DNA of 64,000 bases. It comes from Zhengitettix transpicula (Eukaryota > Arthropoda > Insecta > Orthoptera > Tetrigidae). The position numbers were made by a program, and so were the translations under genes. The notes beneath the pieces are model-generated. The model saw nothing but the letters and a program-made list of their open reading frames with translations. It had not been told where the DNA came from and searched no databases. The stretch spans positions 7,811,587 to 7,875,586 of the forward strand of contig CM073591.1 in NCBI GenBank assembly GCA_037074705.1, read 5' to 3'. Positions 1 to 12,059 of this stretch are shown piece after piece; position 1 is the stretch's first letter, and every line of letters begins with the position of its first letter.

Positions 1-251
1 ATCGGCCGCAGAGATGTGGCTGTGGTCTCGTCCGACCTGCTGCGATGTGTGACTGTGTTCTCTGGTCTGATGCAGATATTACACTTCATTAACTGCTTTG
101 AAGCCGTGTCTACTCTCTTTCATGACGTCATTAAAAATCACCAGTCTTCTGACTCACCTGCCAAGGTATCTCTATTTTTATTTTGAACGGTTTCATATTC
201 ATTGGTGCACGGTGCAACTACCATAAAAAATACTCCACTGCATTTTTTATT
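1..251. other. Unassigned left edge
   Basis: No gene, RNA or repeat that recurs elsewhere in the window was recognised here. The sequence is of mixed composition and runs up to the head of the first FB transposon copy. Confidence 0.4.
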
Positions 252-811
252 AGGGCAACAGGCTGCATGAGGGTAATCCACATGGTGGCAACTCCCCTTT
301 AATAGCATAGGGAGGGATTTGAAAGGGGGGATGCGGAAGGGTAGAGGAAGGTAGCCAAGGGTTAACTAGGGGCCCCCGGGCTATGGTTTAAGGATCCTAC
401 CCGGCATTCGCCTAAAAGTAATGCAGGACAAACCCTAGAAAAACCTGCATCAGGTAGGTCGGGCATTGGGTACTTGTCCCACGCCCTTCCCTGGATGGCG
501 GGAGAGTGGTTTGCTGTGGGGACGCAGCATTCCCTTCTCCGTGGCTCGAACAGTTTAGGAGGCAGCTGGCCTACTATTCCAATGGAAACAGCGGACAACT
601 CTTACCGTATGCCAAAGGTCTGTGACCCCGGAACATGCACCTATCAGAATAGGCCGAGGTGCCTCGGCTTGTGGGAACCTTAGTTCAAAAACGGAGAGGA
701 AAAGGCATCCCCAAAGGTAGCTCCTTCGTATCTCTCCTACAAGGTTTTGCCTGCGAGAGAACATCCCTCGCAGGTTAATCGGCCGGATCATCTTTATTAA
801 GCGAAATTTGG
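252..811 (+). mobile_element. FB-family foldback transposon, single arm
   Basis: This is one arm of a family that recurs at least ten times in the window. The head matches the consensus GGTAACAGGCTACATGAGGG, followed by a body of about 500 bp. The arm ends in a short hairpin, CTGCGAGAGA...TCTCGCAG, near 750-774. No matching inverted arm follows, so it is a solo or truncated copy. No transposase frame is visible; the short open frames in it are not conserved between copies. Confidence 0.7.
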
Positions 812-1400
812 TGCGGGACGGCAAGAGTTACCCCTAACTACGCTGCAGTTCCGACAGAAACCGCCTCGATGCAGACACGACGACGCCAACCCACTTACGG
901 CTGCATGGTTGAAGACGCATCTATGGTACTTCAACTACTGACACGGTCGTCAAACCCACTCAATGTTTCCTGCAGATGTGACACTATCACCCCCACCCCC
1001 ACCCCCTGACCACCCTTGCCCGCGGCGCCAACTCGATCTTACCTGGGCCGGATGTTGAAAGGCCCCCCAGAGTCACGTATCCCCCTTTTTTTTACGGAAC
1101 TCAGGAAGCAACGGAGCGTCACTGTTTACCCTCGCTGTAGGACACAAAAATAAACCCTCAGATATGCTTCCCATCATCCCCTGTGAGGAGAGCGACCAGC
1201 CACATTTAAATCGATTGATATACTAAAAATAAATTACCGTCTGGTGAAAATAATAATGACCTTTGTAACAGACAAAATTAAACAAATAAACTGTTCAAAT
1301 AAGTAACATTTAAGTTTAAGTATCTGTTGCCCAGGATCCATCCACAGTTAAGCTTTGGTTCGTTCCACAAACCAACCCCTTTACAGGCCGAGCTCTGACC
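812..1400. other. Intergenic, nothing recognised
   Basis: Contains a short C-rich stretch near 988-1008 and otherwise ordinary sequence. No long open frame, splice-flanked exon or repeat from elsewhere in the window was found. Confidence 0.4.
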
Positions 1401-2128
1401 ATTAAAATAAGAACCAGTAATAGAAAAAAAGGCGGAAATAGGTGAAAAAACCTTTTGGACTAAAAGAAACCCCTTTAAATAAAACAGGGAAAGGAAGAAT
1501 ATCAGACAAACATACATTAGCACGCAGAATAGTGAGGGAGAGGGCGATACAATCGTATAGAGACAGCGGAAAGCGGAGATATGATTAAAATAAGAACCCG
1601 TAATAGAAAAAAAAGGCGAAAATAGGTGAAAAAACCTTATGGACTAAAAGAAACCTAGTTAAATAAAACAGGGAAAGGAAAAATATCAGACAAGCATACT
1701 CTAGCAAGGAGAATAGTGAGAGAGAGAGAGGGAGATACAATCGTATAGAGACAGCGGAAAGCGGAGATATAATTAAAATAAGAACCCGTAATAGAAAAAA
1801 AAGGCGAAAATAGGTGAAAAAACCTTATGGACTGAAAGAAACCCCGTTAAATAAAACATGGAAAGGAAAAATATCAGACAAACTTACTCTAGCAAGGAGA
1901 ATAGTGTGAGAGAGAGAGGGAGATACAATCGTATAGAGACAACGGAAAGCGGAGATGTGATTAAAATATGAACCCGTAATAGAAAAAAATGCGTAATTAG
2001 GTGAAAAAACCTTATAGAATAAAAGAAACCCCGTTAAATAAAACATGGAAAGGAAAAATATCAGACAAGCATACTCTAGCAAGGAGAATAGTGAGAGATA
2101 CAGTTGTATACAGAAAGCGGAGATAAGA
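1401..2128. repeat. Tandem repeat, about 183-188 bp unit, four copies
   Basis: Units begin with ATTAAAATAAGAAC or close variants at 1401, 1584, 1772 and 1960. The spacings are 183, 188 and 188 bp. Each unit carries an A-rich block, a GA dinucleotide patch of varying length and a GATACAATCGTATAGAGAC-like segment. The first and last copies are the most diverged. No coding potential is evident. Confidence 0.85.
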
Positions 2129-3550
2129 ACAGAAATAATGAAAATGATAGTAAAAGGCTACATAGAGGGACTGAAACTCATTTCGGAAAAACTAACCAAG
2201 CTAAGGCGCTATAAAAATTTTTTTAAAAAAAAAATCGTAAGAATAATAAGAAAGACAGCCGAATAGAGACAAAAGAAGTGATTATATAAATAACACACAA
2301 TTTTTTTTCCTGGGACCCTTGTTCCTTTCGTCAGGTGTCGAAGAAGAGCCTAGAGCGACACAACTGCGCACTCGTCAGTTGAGAAAATTCAAAAGCGACC
2401 GAAAACCGCAACGACAATGAGTTAGCGTAACAATGACGGATCTTAGCAAGTGTTGAGTTTCACAGTGTCTGTTAACAGCTGTGATGTTTGATTTAATGTG
2501 AAGCATCTCTGGAATTGTCTGTGGGGCTGGAGGGGGGGGACTAAAATGATTCGAATTGACGATGTGTTTGGAGACTAAACAGATTGTCTTTGGTATTAGA
2601 AACATGTTCCTTGATACGGGGGTATTGAGGGAACGTTTCGTTCGCCCCATGTAGCAGGAGTCACAATTAGAGCCAACACAAGGTTTGCTGTAGGTGTCAA
2701 GTGGGTCCTTTGTGGGGGGTTTAATCGAGCAGGAAAGGGGACAAGGATCCCAGAAACTTTTCTGTGGTATTAATATTATCTCTTTTTTTTTTCGTCCTAA
2801 TTGGCTGCCTTTCTTATTCTTTTTTTTCGCAATCAGGCGTTAATTTTTTTTATTTTATATATTGTGGTTTACCACGGTCTGTGCTTCCTCTCTGCCTCCA
2901 GACTGTTTTCTCTCTTCTTTTTACGCAAAACCCGACGTCATTCTTTTTTAAATAAACAGTTACCCAATTCCCCTCGTAAATTTTGTCGGGGGGGATTGAC
3001 TTATTTTAAACTCCCGCAAGGTTGAGCGACTCACTTGCAAAACTTTTCTGTTGACTTTGTCTTCTAACACGTGAACGTAACCTTCGTCCTCCTCATCCCC
3101 TCGTCCGCGCCTTCTGTACGATGTTTGGTAAACAAATCTTATCTCACGCGAGACTGAGTGAGTGAGTGTCAACACTTTTCCAGAGTTGCCGAGGGAATAT
3201 TAAAGGCAACGCCGCCGCTAACTTTATACATGAAATGTATATTAACGATGTGTGCTTTACCCCGTCGAGGTCTTCGCTTCCTCCGTGAATGAATGACAAC
3301 GACTTTTCTCTTCCAGGGGGGGAACCCTGTAGGTGGCTGTGTGGGATTTACTCCTCATGGGACAAACCACGTGACGAAAACTTTAGAAATAATTTACTAT
3401 TCATCACCCTGTGACCTTGTCCATTGACCGAAGGCTCTGGAAGAAAAGAAACTTGAACGTTCTTCCGAGGACCAAACTAGACCATTTTTGGGGCTTTTTT
3501 TCAGGTCTGGCGCTACTTTGGCTTAGGCGAAACTGTTTTATCGTCGGTTT
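2129..3550. other. Intergenic, AT-rich, nothing recognised
   Basis: Contains homopolymer runs of T near 2785-2850 and no supported gene. The short open frames present lack splice context or recognisable domains. Confidence 0.4.
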
Positions 3551-5045
3551 GCAGATCCCGCAGGGTCCGAAACGCTCTGAAATCTTCATTTTTAATCTAT
3601 AACCGATACATAACGCTCCTTGGAAAGTCGTTATTGTATTTTCCGAGCGGAAAATGGTCCGATTACTGACCCTTGAGGCACACCATTTCCCCTCTCCCCT
3701 TTTTAAACAGTTTTACTGTCACTGCGCAGATCCCGCTAGTTCGAAACGCTCTTAAATCGTCGTATATAAGATATAATACATATATTCCTAATTGAAAAGA
3801 AGTTGTATCATTTTAGGAACAGGAAATGACCCGATTACTCCCCCTTGAGGCGCTCGTGATAAGTTATACCCTTTTAAAACAGTTTTGCAGATCCCGCTGG
3901 GTCCGAAACGCTCTAAAATCTTCATTTTGAATCTATAATGATATATAACGCTACTTTGACAGTCGTTAAAGTATTTTCCGAGCAGAAAATGGTCCGATTA
4001 CAAACCCTTGAGGCACACCATTTCCCCTCTCCCCTTTTTAAACAGTTTTACTGTCACTACGCAGATCCCGCTAGTTTTAAACGCTCTAAAATCGCCATAT
4101 AGAAGGTATAATTACTTATAATCCTAATTGGATAGAAGTTGTTGCATTTTAGGAACAAGAAATGGTCCAATTACTGGCCCTTGAGACGCTCCCGATGTAC
4201 CTTTTTTCCCCCTTTATACAGTTTTACTGTCGTTTTGCAAATCACGATGGTCCGAAACGCTCTGAAGTCGTTATATTGAAGGTATAATGAAATATAACGC
4301 TAATTGGAAACTCGTTAATGTACTTGAAGAAGAGAAAGGGGTCCAATTACTGACCTTTGAGGCGCTCCAGATAATTTATCCCCTTTTAAAACAGTTTTGC
4401 AGATACCGCTGGTTCGAAACGCTTTGAAATCTTCATTTTGAATCTATAATAATATATAACGGTACTTGGAAAGTCGTTAAAGTATTTTCCGAGCAGAAAA
4501 TAGTCCGATTACTGACCCTTGAGGCACCCCAGATGTACATTTCCGCCCTTTAAACAGTTTTACTGCCACTACGCTAGTTTGAAACGCTCTAAAACCGCCA
4601 TATAGAAGGTATAGTTACTTAGAATCCTAATTGGATAGAAGTTGTTGCATTTTAGGAACAAGAAATGGTCCAATTACTGGCCCTTGAGACGCTCCCGATG
4701 TACCTCTTTTCCCTTTTATACAGTTTTACTGTCGTTTTGCAAATCACGATGGTCCGAAACGCTCTGAAGTCGTAATATTGAAGGTGTAATGAAATATAAC
4801 GCTAATTGGAAACTCGTTAATGTACTTGAGGAAGAGAAAGGGGTCCAATTACTGACCCTTGAGGCGCTCCAGATAATTTATCCCCTTTTAAAACAGTTTT
4901 GCAGATCCCGCTCGTCCGAAACGCAGTAAAAGCTTCATTTAGAACGTATAATTCTGTATATTGCATAATTGGTAAGTCGTTAATGTACTTTATTGAACGT
5001 AAATGGTCCTGTTACTGACCCTTGAGGCGTTCCTGACGTAACTTT
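3551..5045. repeat. Satellite, about 170-bp unit, about nine copies
   Basis: Units start with GCAGATCCCGCT or a close variant, then GAAACGCTCT, a TATAATGATATATAACGC-like block, AATGGTCCGATTACTGACC, CCTTGAGGCGCTCC and a pyrimidine-rich end. Copy starts fall near 3551, 3726, 3887, 4061, 4237, 4399, 4570, 4736 and 4901. Two unit types differ in the middle block and partly alternate, which suggests a higher-order dimer of about 340 bp. Confidence 0.85.
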
Positions 5046-5172
5046 TCACCAGTGGTTTGTATTTATTGCTCTTGAGACCGACTCTGTCTACATTTTTGCA
5101 CCAAACACTCCTATACCTTTCACATAATTACGATTACGTAATAAATGTACAAGTCTCTATCTCTCTGTTATA

Positions 5173-5499
5173 CAGGGTGTTCCAAAAAGAATCGACTCAT
5201 TACTCGAGACCTTTTTTTTTTTACATACGTAAAGCCGAGGCAATTTAGGAGTATGAAGGTTTCTGTTTATCCTTCACGAACCGTAACATCTTTCCCCGTG
5301 CTATGGGGGCCACACAAGGGTGTAATCACAACCCCCACCATCACAGGTACAGGAAGTTCACAAATACTGTTGATATTCCTCTCTCTCTCTCTTTAGTGGG
5401 GGGGGGGGGGTGGATAAATAACTTTTTTAACTTAGACGAGTATTTTAAAGGTTCTTCGGGGGTCGTACGTACATCTTTTATTCGTTTTGAAACACCCTG
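5173..5499. mobile_element. MITE of Tc1/mariner type (327 bp)
   Basis: The left end CAGGGTGTTCCAAAA and right end TTTTGAAACACCCTG form terminal inverted repeats. The element is flanked on both sides by TA (5171-5172 and 5500-5501), the target duplication expected of Tc1/mariner superfamily elements. It contains no transposase and is interrupted by a CT run and a G run near 5378-5411. A lone right end of the same type lies at 10658-10673. Confidence 0.75.
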
Positions 5500-5739
5500 T
5501 ACTTGTCCTCGCATATTCTCAAGGTAATGCTGCTGCTGCTGTATAAAGGACAAATTTAACGACGCCTGATATTTGAGCTCTTTACTGTTTCTGTCTATTA
5601 TCTAACAACGATTTCTTGAAAAGTTCTTTAAACTTTAGATAAGAAAACTCTCAAAATTCTTCTCAAGCAGAAATAAAACTTATCGGACCAAACAGAAAAC
5701 TAACAAAAAAGAGCAGTTTCACTTTTGGTTTACGTGCTG

Positions 5740-7760
5740 TAACTGACAAAACTACGCGTTTATGCCTGCTACAAATAATAAAAAGAAAAATTTACGTCAA
5801 ATTTCCTATACTTTATGTTCACAAAATTGTTTATTCTTTGTAAGACGAAGGGTTATGCCACAGTGCGACCACAAAGTTCGCGTCGCCCGCCCCGCCCGAG
5901 TCGCCATTACGACGAAATCCTTAAAAACTGTTCAGACGTTAATTACAGTGAATTTTCGTGTAGATTATTTTTGTACTGAACAAACGTTTACGTCAACTGC
6001 GTAATTTTGAAATTATGACGTCATAACCAAAAAATGAAACAACTGTTTCTTTTTGATAGGAACCGACAACTTCAAAATGCGTCGTCCTCTAAGGTCAGAA
6101 ATATTACTAAAAATTAAATTAAAGAAAATTTCACGTTGTTAACTTTTGTACTGGTTCGATTTATTTGAGTCCGTGACCGTAGTTTTTTTTTTAAAAAAAG
6201 TCTGCAAGATACAAAGTCTTATTCTGTACGCATGTTGTTCCTCTTACCATTTTTTAGGTTTTCGTGGTATAACTACCAAACTATGCATTTTACAGAAAAG
6301 TATGTAAGGTACAAAATTAATCTTTATTAAATTGACTATAATTTATGTCCCAACAATTTTATTGTAAGGTTAAGGGTTTCGCCGCAGTGCCGCCTCAAAA
6401 TTCAAGCGCGGAAACCAATGTCAGAAGCTCCTGGAAAGATTAATTTTTTTCAGGAAAACTAAGCGTCTGAAGTAAAAATTGATTCAGGACAAAAATATTC
6501 TTCATTAAATTTCATGTAATTTATGTTTGAACAATTTTATTGTAAGGTTAAGGGTTTAGCCGCAACGGCGCCTCAAAGTTCCCGCGTCGTCCGTTAACGA
6601 AACCAATATGTCGGAAGCTCCTGGCAATAATTCCATTTTTTATTCTGGAAAACTAAGCGTTTGACGTAAAAATTAGTTCTGTACAAAAATAATCTTTATT
6701 AAATTGACTATAATTTATGTCCCAACAATTTTATTGTAAGGTTAAGGGTTTCACCGCAGTGGCGCCTCAAAGTTCCCGCGTCGTCCGTTAACGAATCCAA
6801 TATGTCGGAAGTTCCTGGCTATGATTGCATATTTTTTTTTGGAAAATTAAACGTCTGACGCAAAAATTAGTTCAATACAAATATAATCTATTTTAAATTT
6901 CCTATAATTTACGTCCTAACAAATTTATTATAACGTTAAGAGTTTCGCCAAGGAGTCGCTTCAAACTTCCTGCGTCGACCGTTAATTGACACCAATATGT
7001 CGGAAGCTGCTAGTACGATTTATGTTTTCTAGAAAACTAAGTGCCTGACGGTAAAATTAGTTCAGTGCAAATAATCTACATTAAATTTCCTATAATTTAT
7101 GTCCAAACAATTTTATTGTAAGGTTAAGGGTTTCGCCACAGTGGCGCCTCAAAATTCAAGCGCGGAAACCAATGTCAGAAGCTCCTGGAAAGATTAATTT
7201 TTTTCTGGAAAACTAAGCGTCTGACGTAAAAATTGTTTCAGTACAAAAATAATCTTTATTAAATTTTCTGTAATTTGAGTACAAAAAGTTTTATTGTAAG
7301 GTTAAGGGTTTCGCCGCAGTGGCGCCTCAAAGTACCGTCGTCGTCCGTTAACGAAACCAATATGTCGGAAGCTCCTGGCAATGATTGCTTTTTTTTTCTG
7401 GAAAACTAAGCGTCTGACGGAAAAATTGATTCAGGACAAAATTAATCTACTTTAAATTTCCTATAACTTATGTCCAAACAATTTTATTGTAAGGTTAAGG
7501 GTTTTGCCACAGTGACGCCTCAAAATTCCCGCGCTGAAACCAATGCCAGAGGCTCCTGGAAAGATTAATTTTTTTCTGGAAAACTAAGCGTCTGACGTAA
7601 AAATTAGTTCAGTGCAAATAATCTACATTAAATTTCCTACCATTTATGTCCCCTCAACTTTTCATCTCAGACGAAGACTTTGGCCACAGTGACGCCTTCA
7701 AGTTGTGTTGTTGCCTCCGTGACTGCCATGTCATGTCGGTTTCAAACCCACCGGGAAGTT
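5740..7760. repeat. Satellite block, about 190-bp unit, first array
   Basis: About nine to ten diverged units share GTAAGGTTAAGGGTTTCGCC, CAGTGGCGCCTCAAAGTTC, ATGTCGGAAGCTCCTGG, GAAAACTAAGCGTCTGACG and AAATTTCCTATAATTTATGT in that order. The edges are more diverged than the centre. A second array of the same family lies at 10735-11510, with other repeats between them. Confidence 0.8.
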
Positions 7761-8500
7761 CCAGCCGCCATTGAGACGAAACCCTTCGGATTAGAAGAAA
7801 ATTCTGCAGAGATAAAATAAAGAAAATTTCATGGGCTTCACTTTTGTTCCAGGTCAAATTTTCCGTCAAGGCTATAGTTTTCCTGCTATAGTCGAAAGAA
7901 AAAAATTCACGGAAGGAAGTTCCTTGCTACGGACACGTTGTGTTGCTTAAAAACATTTCTTTTTTCCTGGGTGATGGGTGAAAGGGGGAAGGAAAGGTGA
8001 GAAAAAAAATTTGTGCTGTGGAAGAGAGCTTTAATTAGTTTAAGGTTACAGTCGCTCCCTCAAAAACACACACACACAGACACAGTGAAGTGAAAACACG
8101 TCGGACCCCGTCCCCATCTCTGAGGACTGCCTACAGGGTGCCTAGGAAACAATTACCTATCGCTTAAAACACTCGTCATGTGGACAAACACGATTGCATA
8201 TTTAGTATTTGAATATTCCAGGAGATTTTTTTAGTGTAGGTGAAAAAATGGCCCCAAAAAAACTCGAGAATATATCAAGAATAGTTGGTTATATTTATAT
8301 ATGCAAAATAATTACGTCGATAAATAAATGCAAAGTTATACCACCCCAAAAAAATAAACAACACTGGTGTGGATCGTGTAACAAGTAAGGCTCACGACGT
8401 CTCGTCAAGTCTCGCGTCCCGCGACGAGAATTGGCGAGACAGGCCCCCGGGGTTGCTCTCCGTAAAAAAACACGAAATTTGGAGACTCCTTTTGAAGTTT
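7761..8500. other. Intergenic, nothing recognised
   Basis: AT-rich sequence with a short CA run near 8065-8082. No gene or repeat recurring in the window was found, apart from the approach to the next satellite unit. Confidence 0.35.
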
Positions 8501-9062
8501 TTCGCTGATAGCAGAAGAATGAAGCGTTCTAGTGAAAATAATGTCCAGAGATAAATTGTAGAGGATGAAATTCTGCATGTGATGGTGGGCTCGAGGACTG
8601 AATTAGGTCCAAGGAAGTGGGAGAAATCCTGCGTCAAAGTCACGACATTTTCCTAACAGAATGCAGCTTGTCGTATTTCTAGTGCTGATATCTACAAAAT
8701 GGCCGCCAGTGACGTCATTAGTCACGGAGTAAAGGTCGCGGAGAATTTAATTCTCTTTCCAACGCATGATCTAGTTTTAACAATCCAATTAAATTCGCCG
8801 AAGATACACACATTTTTGTCTGTGTACATGGCTAATATGGCGCACATGATGCTAGTGACGTCACCTTCTTCTTGCTATTCTTTGCTTCCGTGCAAAAGAA
8901 TATAGACATTCTTTGAAACGCTGGTATTTTTACCCCCACCTTTGTATATTTCGTGGCCATTAGTGAAAAAAACCCCAAAGTTTTCCTATTCAAAACGCCT
9001 GGGGGGAAAGATTTTGTGAGCCTAAATAAAAACCACTACATTTTGGTTCCTCTCTTTAGGTT
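8501..9062 (+). repeat. 562-bp repeat unit, copy 1
   Basis: The unit opens with TTCGCTGATAGCAGAAGAATG and recurs at 9063, giving a 562-bp period. It includes a palindromic patch, GAATTTAATTCTC, and several GTGACGTCA-like palindromes. The second half (about 8860-9060) reappears in inverted orientation at the right edge of the window. Confidence 0.8.
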
Positions 9063-9430
9063 TTCGCTGATAGCAGAAGAATGAAGCGTTGTAGTGAAAA
9101 TAATGTCCAGTCATGAATTGTAGAGGATGAAATTCTGCATGTGATGGTGGACTCGAGGACGGGATCAGGTCCAAGGAAGTGGGAGAAATCCTGCGTCAAA
9201 GTCACGACATTTTCTTAAGAGAACGCAGGTTGTCGTATTTCAAGTGCTGATATCTGCAAAATGGCCGCCAGTGACGTCATTAGTCACGGAGTAAAGTTGT
9301 AGATAATTTAATTCTCTTTGAAACGCATGATCTGGTTTTTAAAAAAATCGATTCAAAATGGCCGCAGATACACGCATGTTGCTGTCTGCACACACACGGG
9401 GCTGATGTCATGGCGCTGAGTGACGTCACG
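9063..9430 (+). repeat. 562-bp repeat, copy 2, left arm of a large palindrome
   Basis: A direct repeat of copy 1, ending at GAGTGACGTCAC. The same sequence follows in reverse orientation from 9545, so 9063-9430 and 9545-9915 form an inverted repeat of roughly 370 bp per arm with a spacer of about 115 bp. Confidence 0.8.
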
Positions 9431-9487
9431 GGGGAAACTTGCTTGTGTCTAAGAGTATCGGTGTTCTAAGAGGGGAAGAAAGAGTCC

Positions 9488-9915
9488 AGCGTTTCAAAGA
9501 GCATCTATATTCTTCAGCAAGGAAGGAAGACCAGCAAGCAGCACGTGACGTCACTCAGCGCCACGACATCAGCCCCGTGTGTGCAGACAGCAACATGCGT
9601 GTATCTGCTGCCATTTTGAACGGATTTTTATAAAAAAAACCAGATCATGCGTCGCAAAGAGGATTAAATCCTCCACGACCTTTACTCCGTGACTAATGAC
9701 GTCACTGGCGGCCATTTTGCAGATGTCAGCACTAGAAATACGACAAGCTGCGTTCTCTTAGGAAAATGTCGTGACTTTGACGCAGGATTTCTCCCACTTC
9801 CTTGGACCTGATTCCGTCCTCGAGTCCACCATCACATGCAGAATTTCATCCTCTACAATTCATCACTAGACATTATTATCACTAGAGCGCTTCATTCGGC
9901 TGCTATCAGCGGAAA
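9488..9915 (-). repeat. 562-bp repeat, inverted copy, right arm of the palindrome
   Basis: Reverse complement of the unit in copies 1 and 2. It contains the GTGACGTCACTCAGCGCC edge, the CATCACATGCAGAATTT block and the reverse of the TTCGCTGATAGCAG opening near 9900. Its outer part at 9488-9544 resembles the inverted copy at the window's right edge, so the spacer belongs to this unit. Confidence 0.8.
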
Positions 9916-10734
9916 ACTGGGAAAGAGAGCTGCTTAATGTTGTGGTTTTTAGGGCTCACAGAGACTCTTCTTCCGAGGTCTTTAGAGTTGGAAAACTTGG
10001 GGGTTTCTTCACTAATGGAAGCACATACTTTGAGTTGGAATATAGTAATACCACTCGGCCTTTTTCCTCGCGGTGGCCTTCTCCTTAGCAACAGTTGCTG
10101 AATGTACAGCAGCCTCCACGCTGGCTCTCTTGAGCGTGTTTACTACAGCTGGGCACGAAACGACCCGAATATTCGAAACTGTTGAAAGAGGAGGCGAAGG
10201 GAAGGAACAATACAATCCCGGGGGGGCTGCTGGTGGTGGTGGGAGGTGGGAGACAGACGAGTCCAGGTAGAGAAAGTCCTCAGGAAATCCCTTCACTGTA
10301 ACCCGCAAGCAGGTGGGAACAGGACGCACAACGAGGAAAACTAAAAATCACAGTTAGTAATGGGGAAAGAATAAAATAAAAAATCCGCCATCTTGTATTT
10401 GACGTGTTGATATCAAACGTCGACGTCTCTGCATGTTGCACAGAACGTAGAACATGAAGACATGCGAGCTTCTTAGGAACTATTTCTCTCCGCGGAAGCT
10501 GTCTTTAGTAGGAGTCGGATGGTTTCTTAATGACCCCCCTTTATCACAAACCCTGACAATTCCGCAGTCCAGAGGATGGAGTCGACAGTCAGGAAACGGC
10601 CCCACATTCCTCCCTTGTGCTATTTTAAAAACTCTTTTTAGCGAACGCGATAATTCGTTTCGAAACACCCTGTGCTAGCAAGCTTTTTATTCCCGTGGGA
10701 TGACCAGCCAAATACGTTACACCCGCCTAACTAC
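9916..10734. other. Intergenic with one orphan MITE end
   Basis: Mostly unassigned. At 10658-10673 the sequence TTCGAAACACCCTG matches the right terminal repeat of the 5173-5499 MITE. No left end is visible upstream, so this is a truncated element. Confidence 0.45.
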
Positions 10735-11510
10735 GCGTCTGACTGACATTTTGTTCAGTGCAAAAATAAAGTATATTAAATTTCCTATAATTTTTGTCCC
10801 CCACAACTTTATTCTAATTCCAGTTGGTTCCGCCACAGTCGCCCCGCAAAGTTCACTGCATTTATCTTCTTCACGTGTCGGTTACGAACTGAGTTTCGGA
10901 AGGTCCTGGTAATAGTTCAATTTTCGGCCTAACTATGGGTCTGACGGGAAAATATGTTCAGTGCAAAAATAAAGTATATTAAATTTCCTATAATTTATGT
11001 CCTTTCAACTTTATTCTAATTCCAATTGGTTTCGCCACAGTCGCCCCGCAAAGTTCACTGCATTTATCTTCTTCACGTGTCGGTTACGAACTGAGTTTCG
11101 GAAGGTCCTGGTAATTGTTCAATTTTCGGCCTAACTATGGGTCTGACGGGAAAATATGTTCAGTGCAAAAATAAACTATATTAAATTTCCTATAATTTAT
11201 GTCCTTACAACTTTATTCTAATTCCAATTGGTTCCGCCACAGTCGCCCCGCAAAGTTCACTGCATTTTTCTTCTTCTTGTGTCGGTTACGAACTGAGTTT
11301 CGGAAGGTCCTGGTAATTGTTCAATTTTCGGCCTAACTATGGGTCTGACGGGAAAATATGTTCAGTGCAAAAATATATTATATTAAATTTCCATTAATTT
11401 TTGTCCCCGCTATTTTCTTGTAGGACTAACGGTTTAGCCACAATGGCTTCGCGAAGATCATTGTCCTTCCCCCCCCCTGCCTCCGCCCGCGCGGTCGTAT
11501 TAGCCCACCT
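10735..11510. repeat. Satellite block, about 202-bp unit, second array
   Basis: Units that begin GTCTGAC recur at 10939, 11141 and 11343, exactly 202 bp apart, with an older copy just upstream. The family is the same as at 5740-7760 (shared AAATTTCCTATAATTTATGTCC, GCCACAGTCGCC and GGTCCTGGTAAT-type blocks), but the copies here are nearly identical and so more recently amplified. Confidence 0.85.
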
Positions 11511-12059
11511 ACAACTTTAAGCCGCCATTGTGACGTCACTCTGTGTCTTAGAAGGTCACTGAACCGCGTAGATTACAGTAGATGTTATGTAGATTATTTG
11601 ACTACTGAGCCAACTTTTACGAGAAGTGCGTAGTTTTGCAGTTATGACACGAAAACCAAGACGCGGCACTGTTTTTTTTAGTTATTTTTTTCTTTGTGTC
11701 GTGGCAATACTTGATTTTTTTTTCTCTCGTCGTAGAAGGAAGTGTTGCCAACTGCAACTGTAGGAGGGTTGTTTCTGAAACACGCTCGTCTTTTTTTTGT
11801 TGTTTTCCTCGCCATAGATGATGCCAAAATACACTCGTGCGGGCGTAAACGTTTGTCGAGGTTCAAAAAAGAAAAGTTAATCAACGTACAAAGTTATTCA
11901 AACGTGGAAGGGTTTCGCCACGGTGGCGCTTCACGGCAGGTGAGGTGGATGATTAAATTCGGCCAGTAGGTGTTGGTCACTTGTTATTATGTGCGAGAGA
12001 GACACACTTCGTCCGCGCAGGGTCGAAAAAGACACAACGAAGGATAACAAGAGACAGGG
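11511..12059. other. Intergenic, diverged satellite edge
   Basis: Includes a diverged copy of the satellite's CGCCACGGTGGCGCTTCA block near 11913. Nothing else was recognised. Confidence 0.35.
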
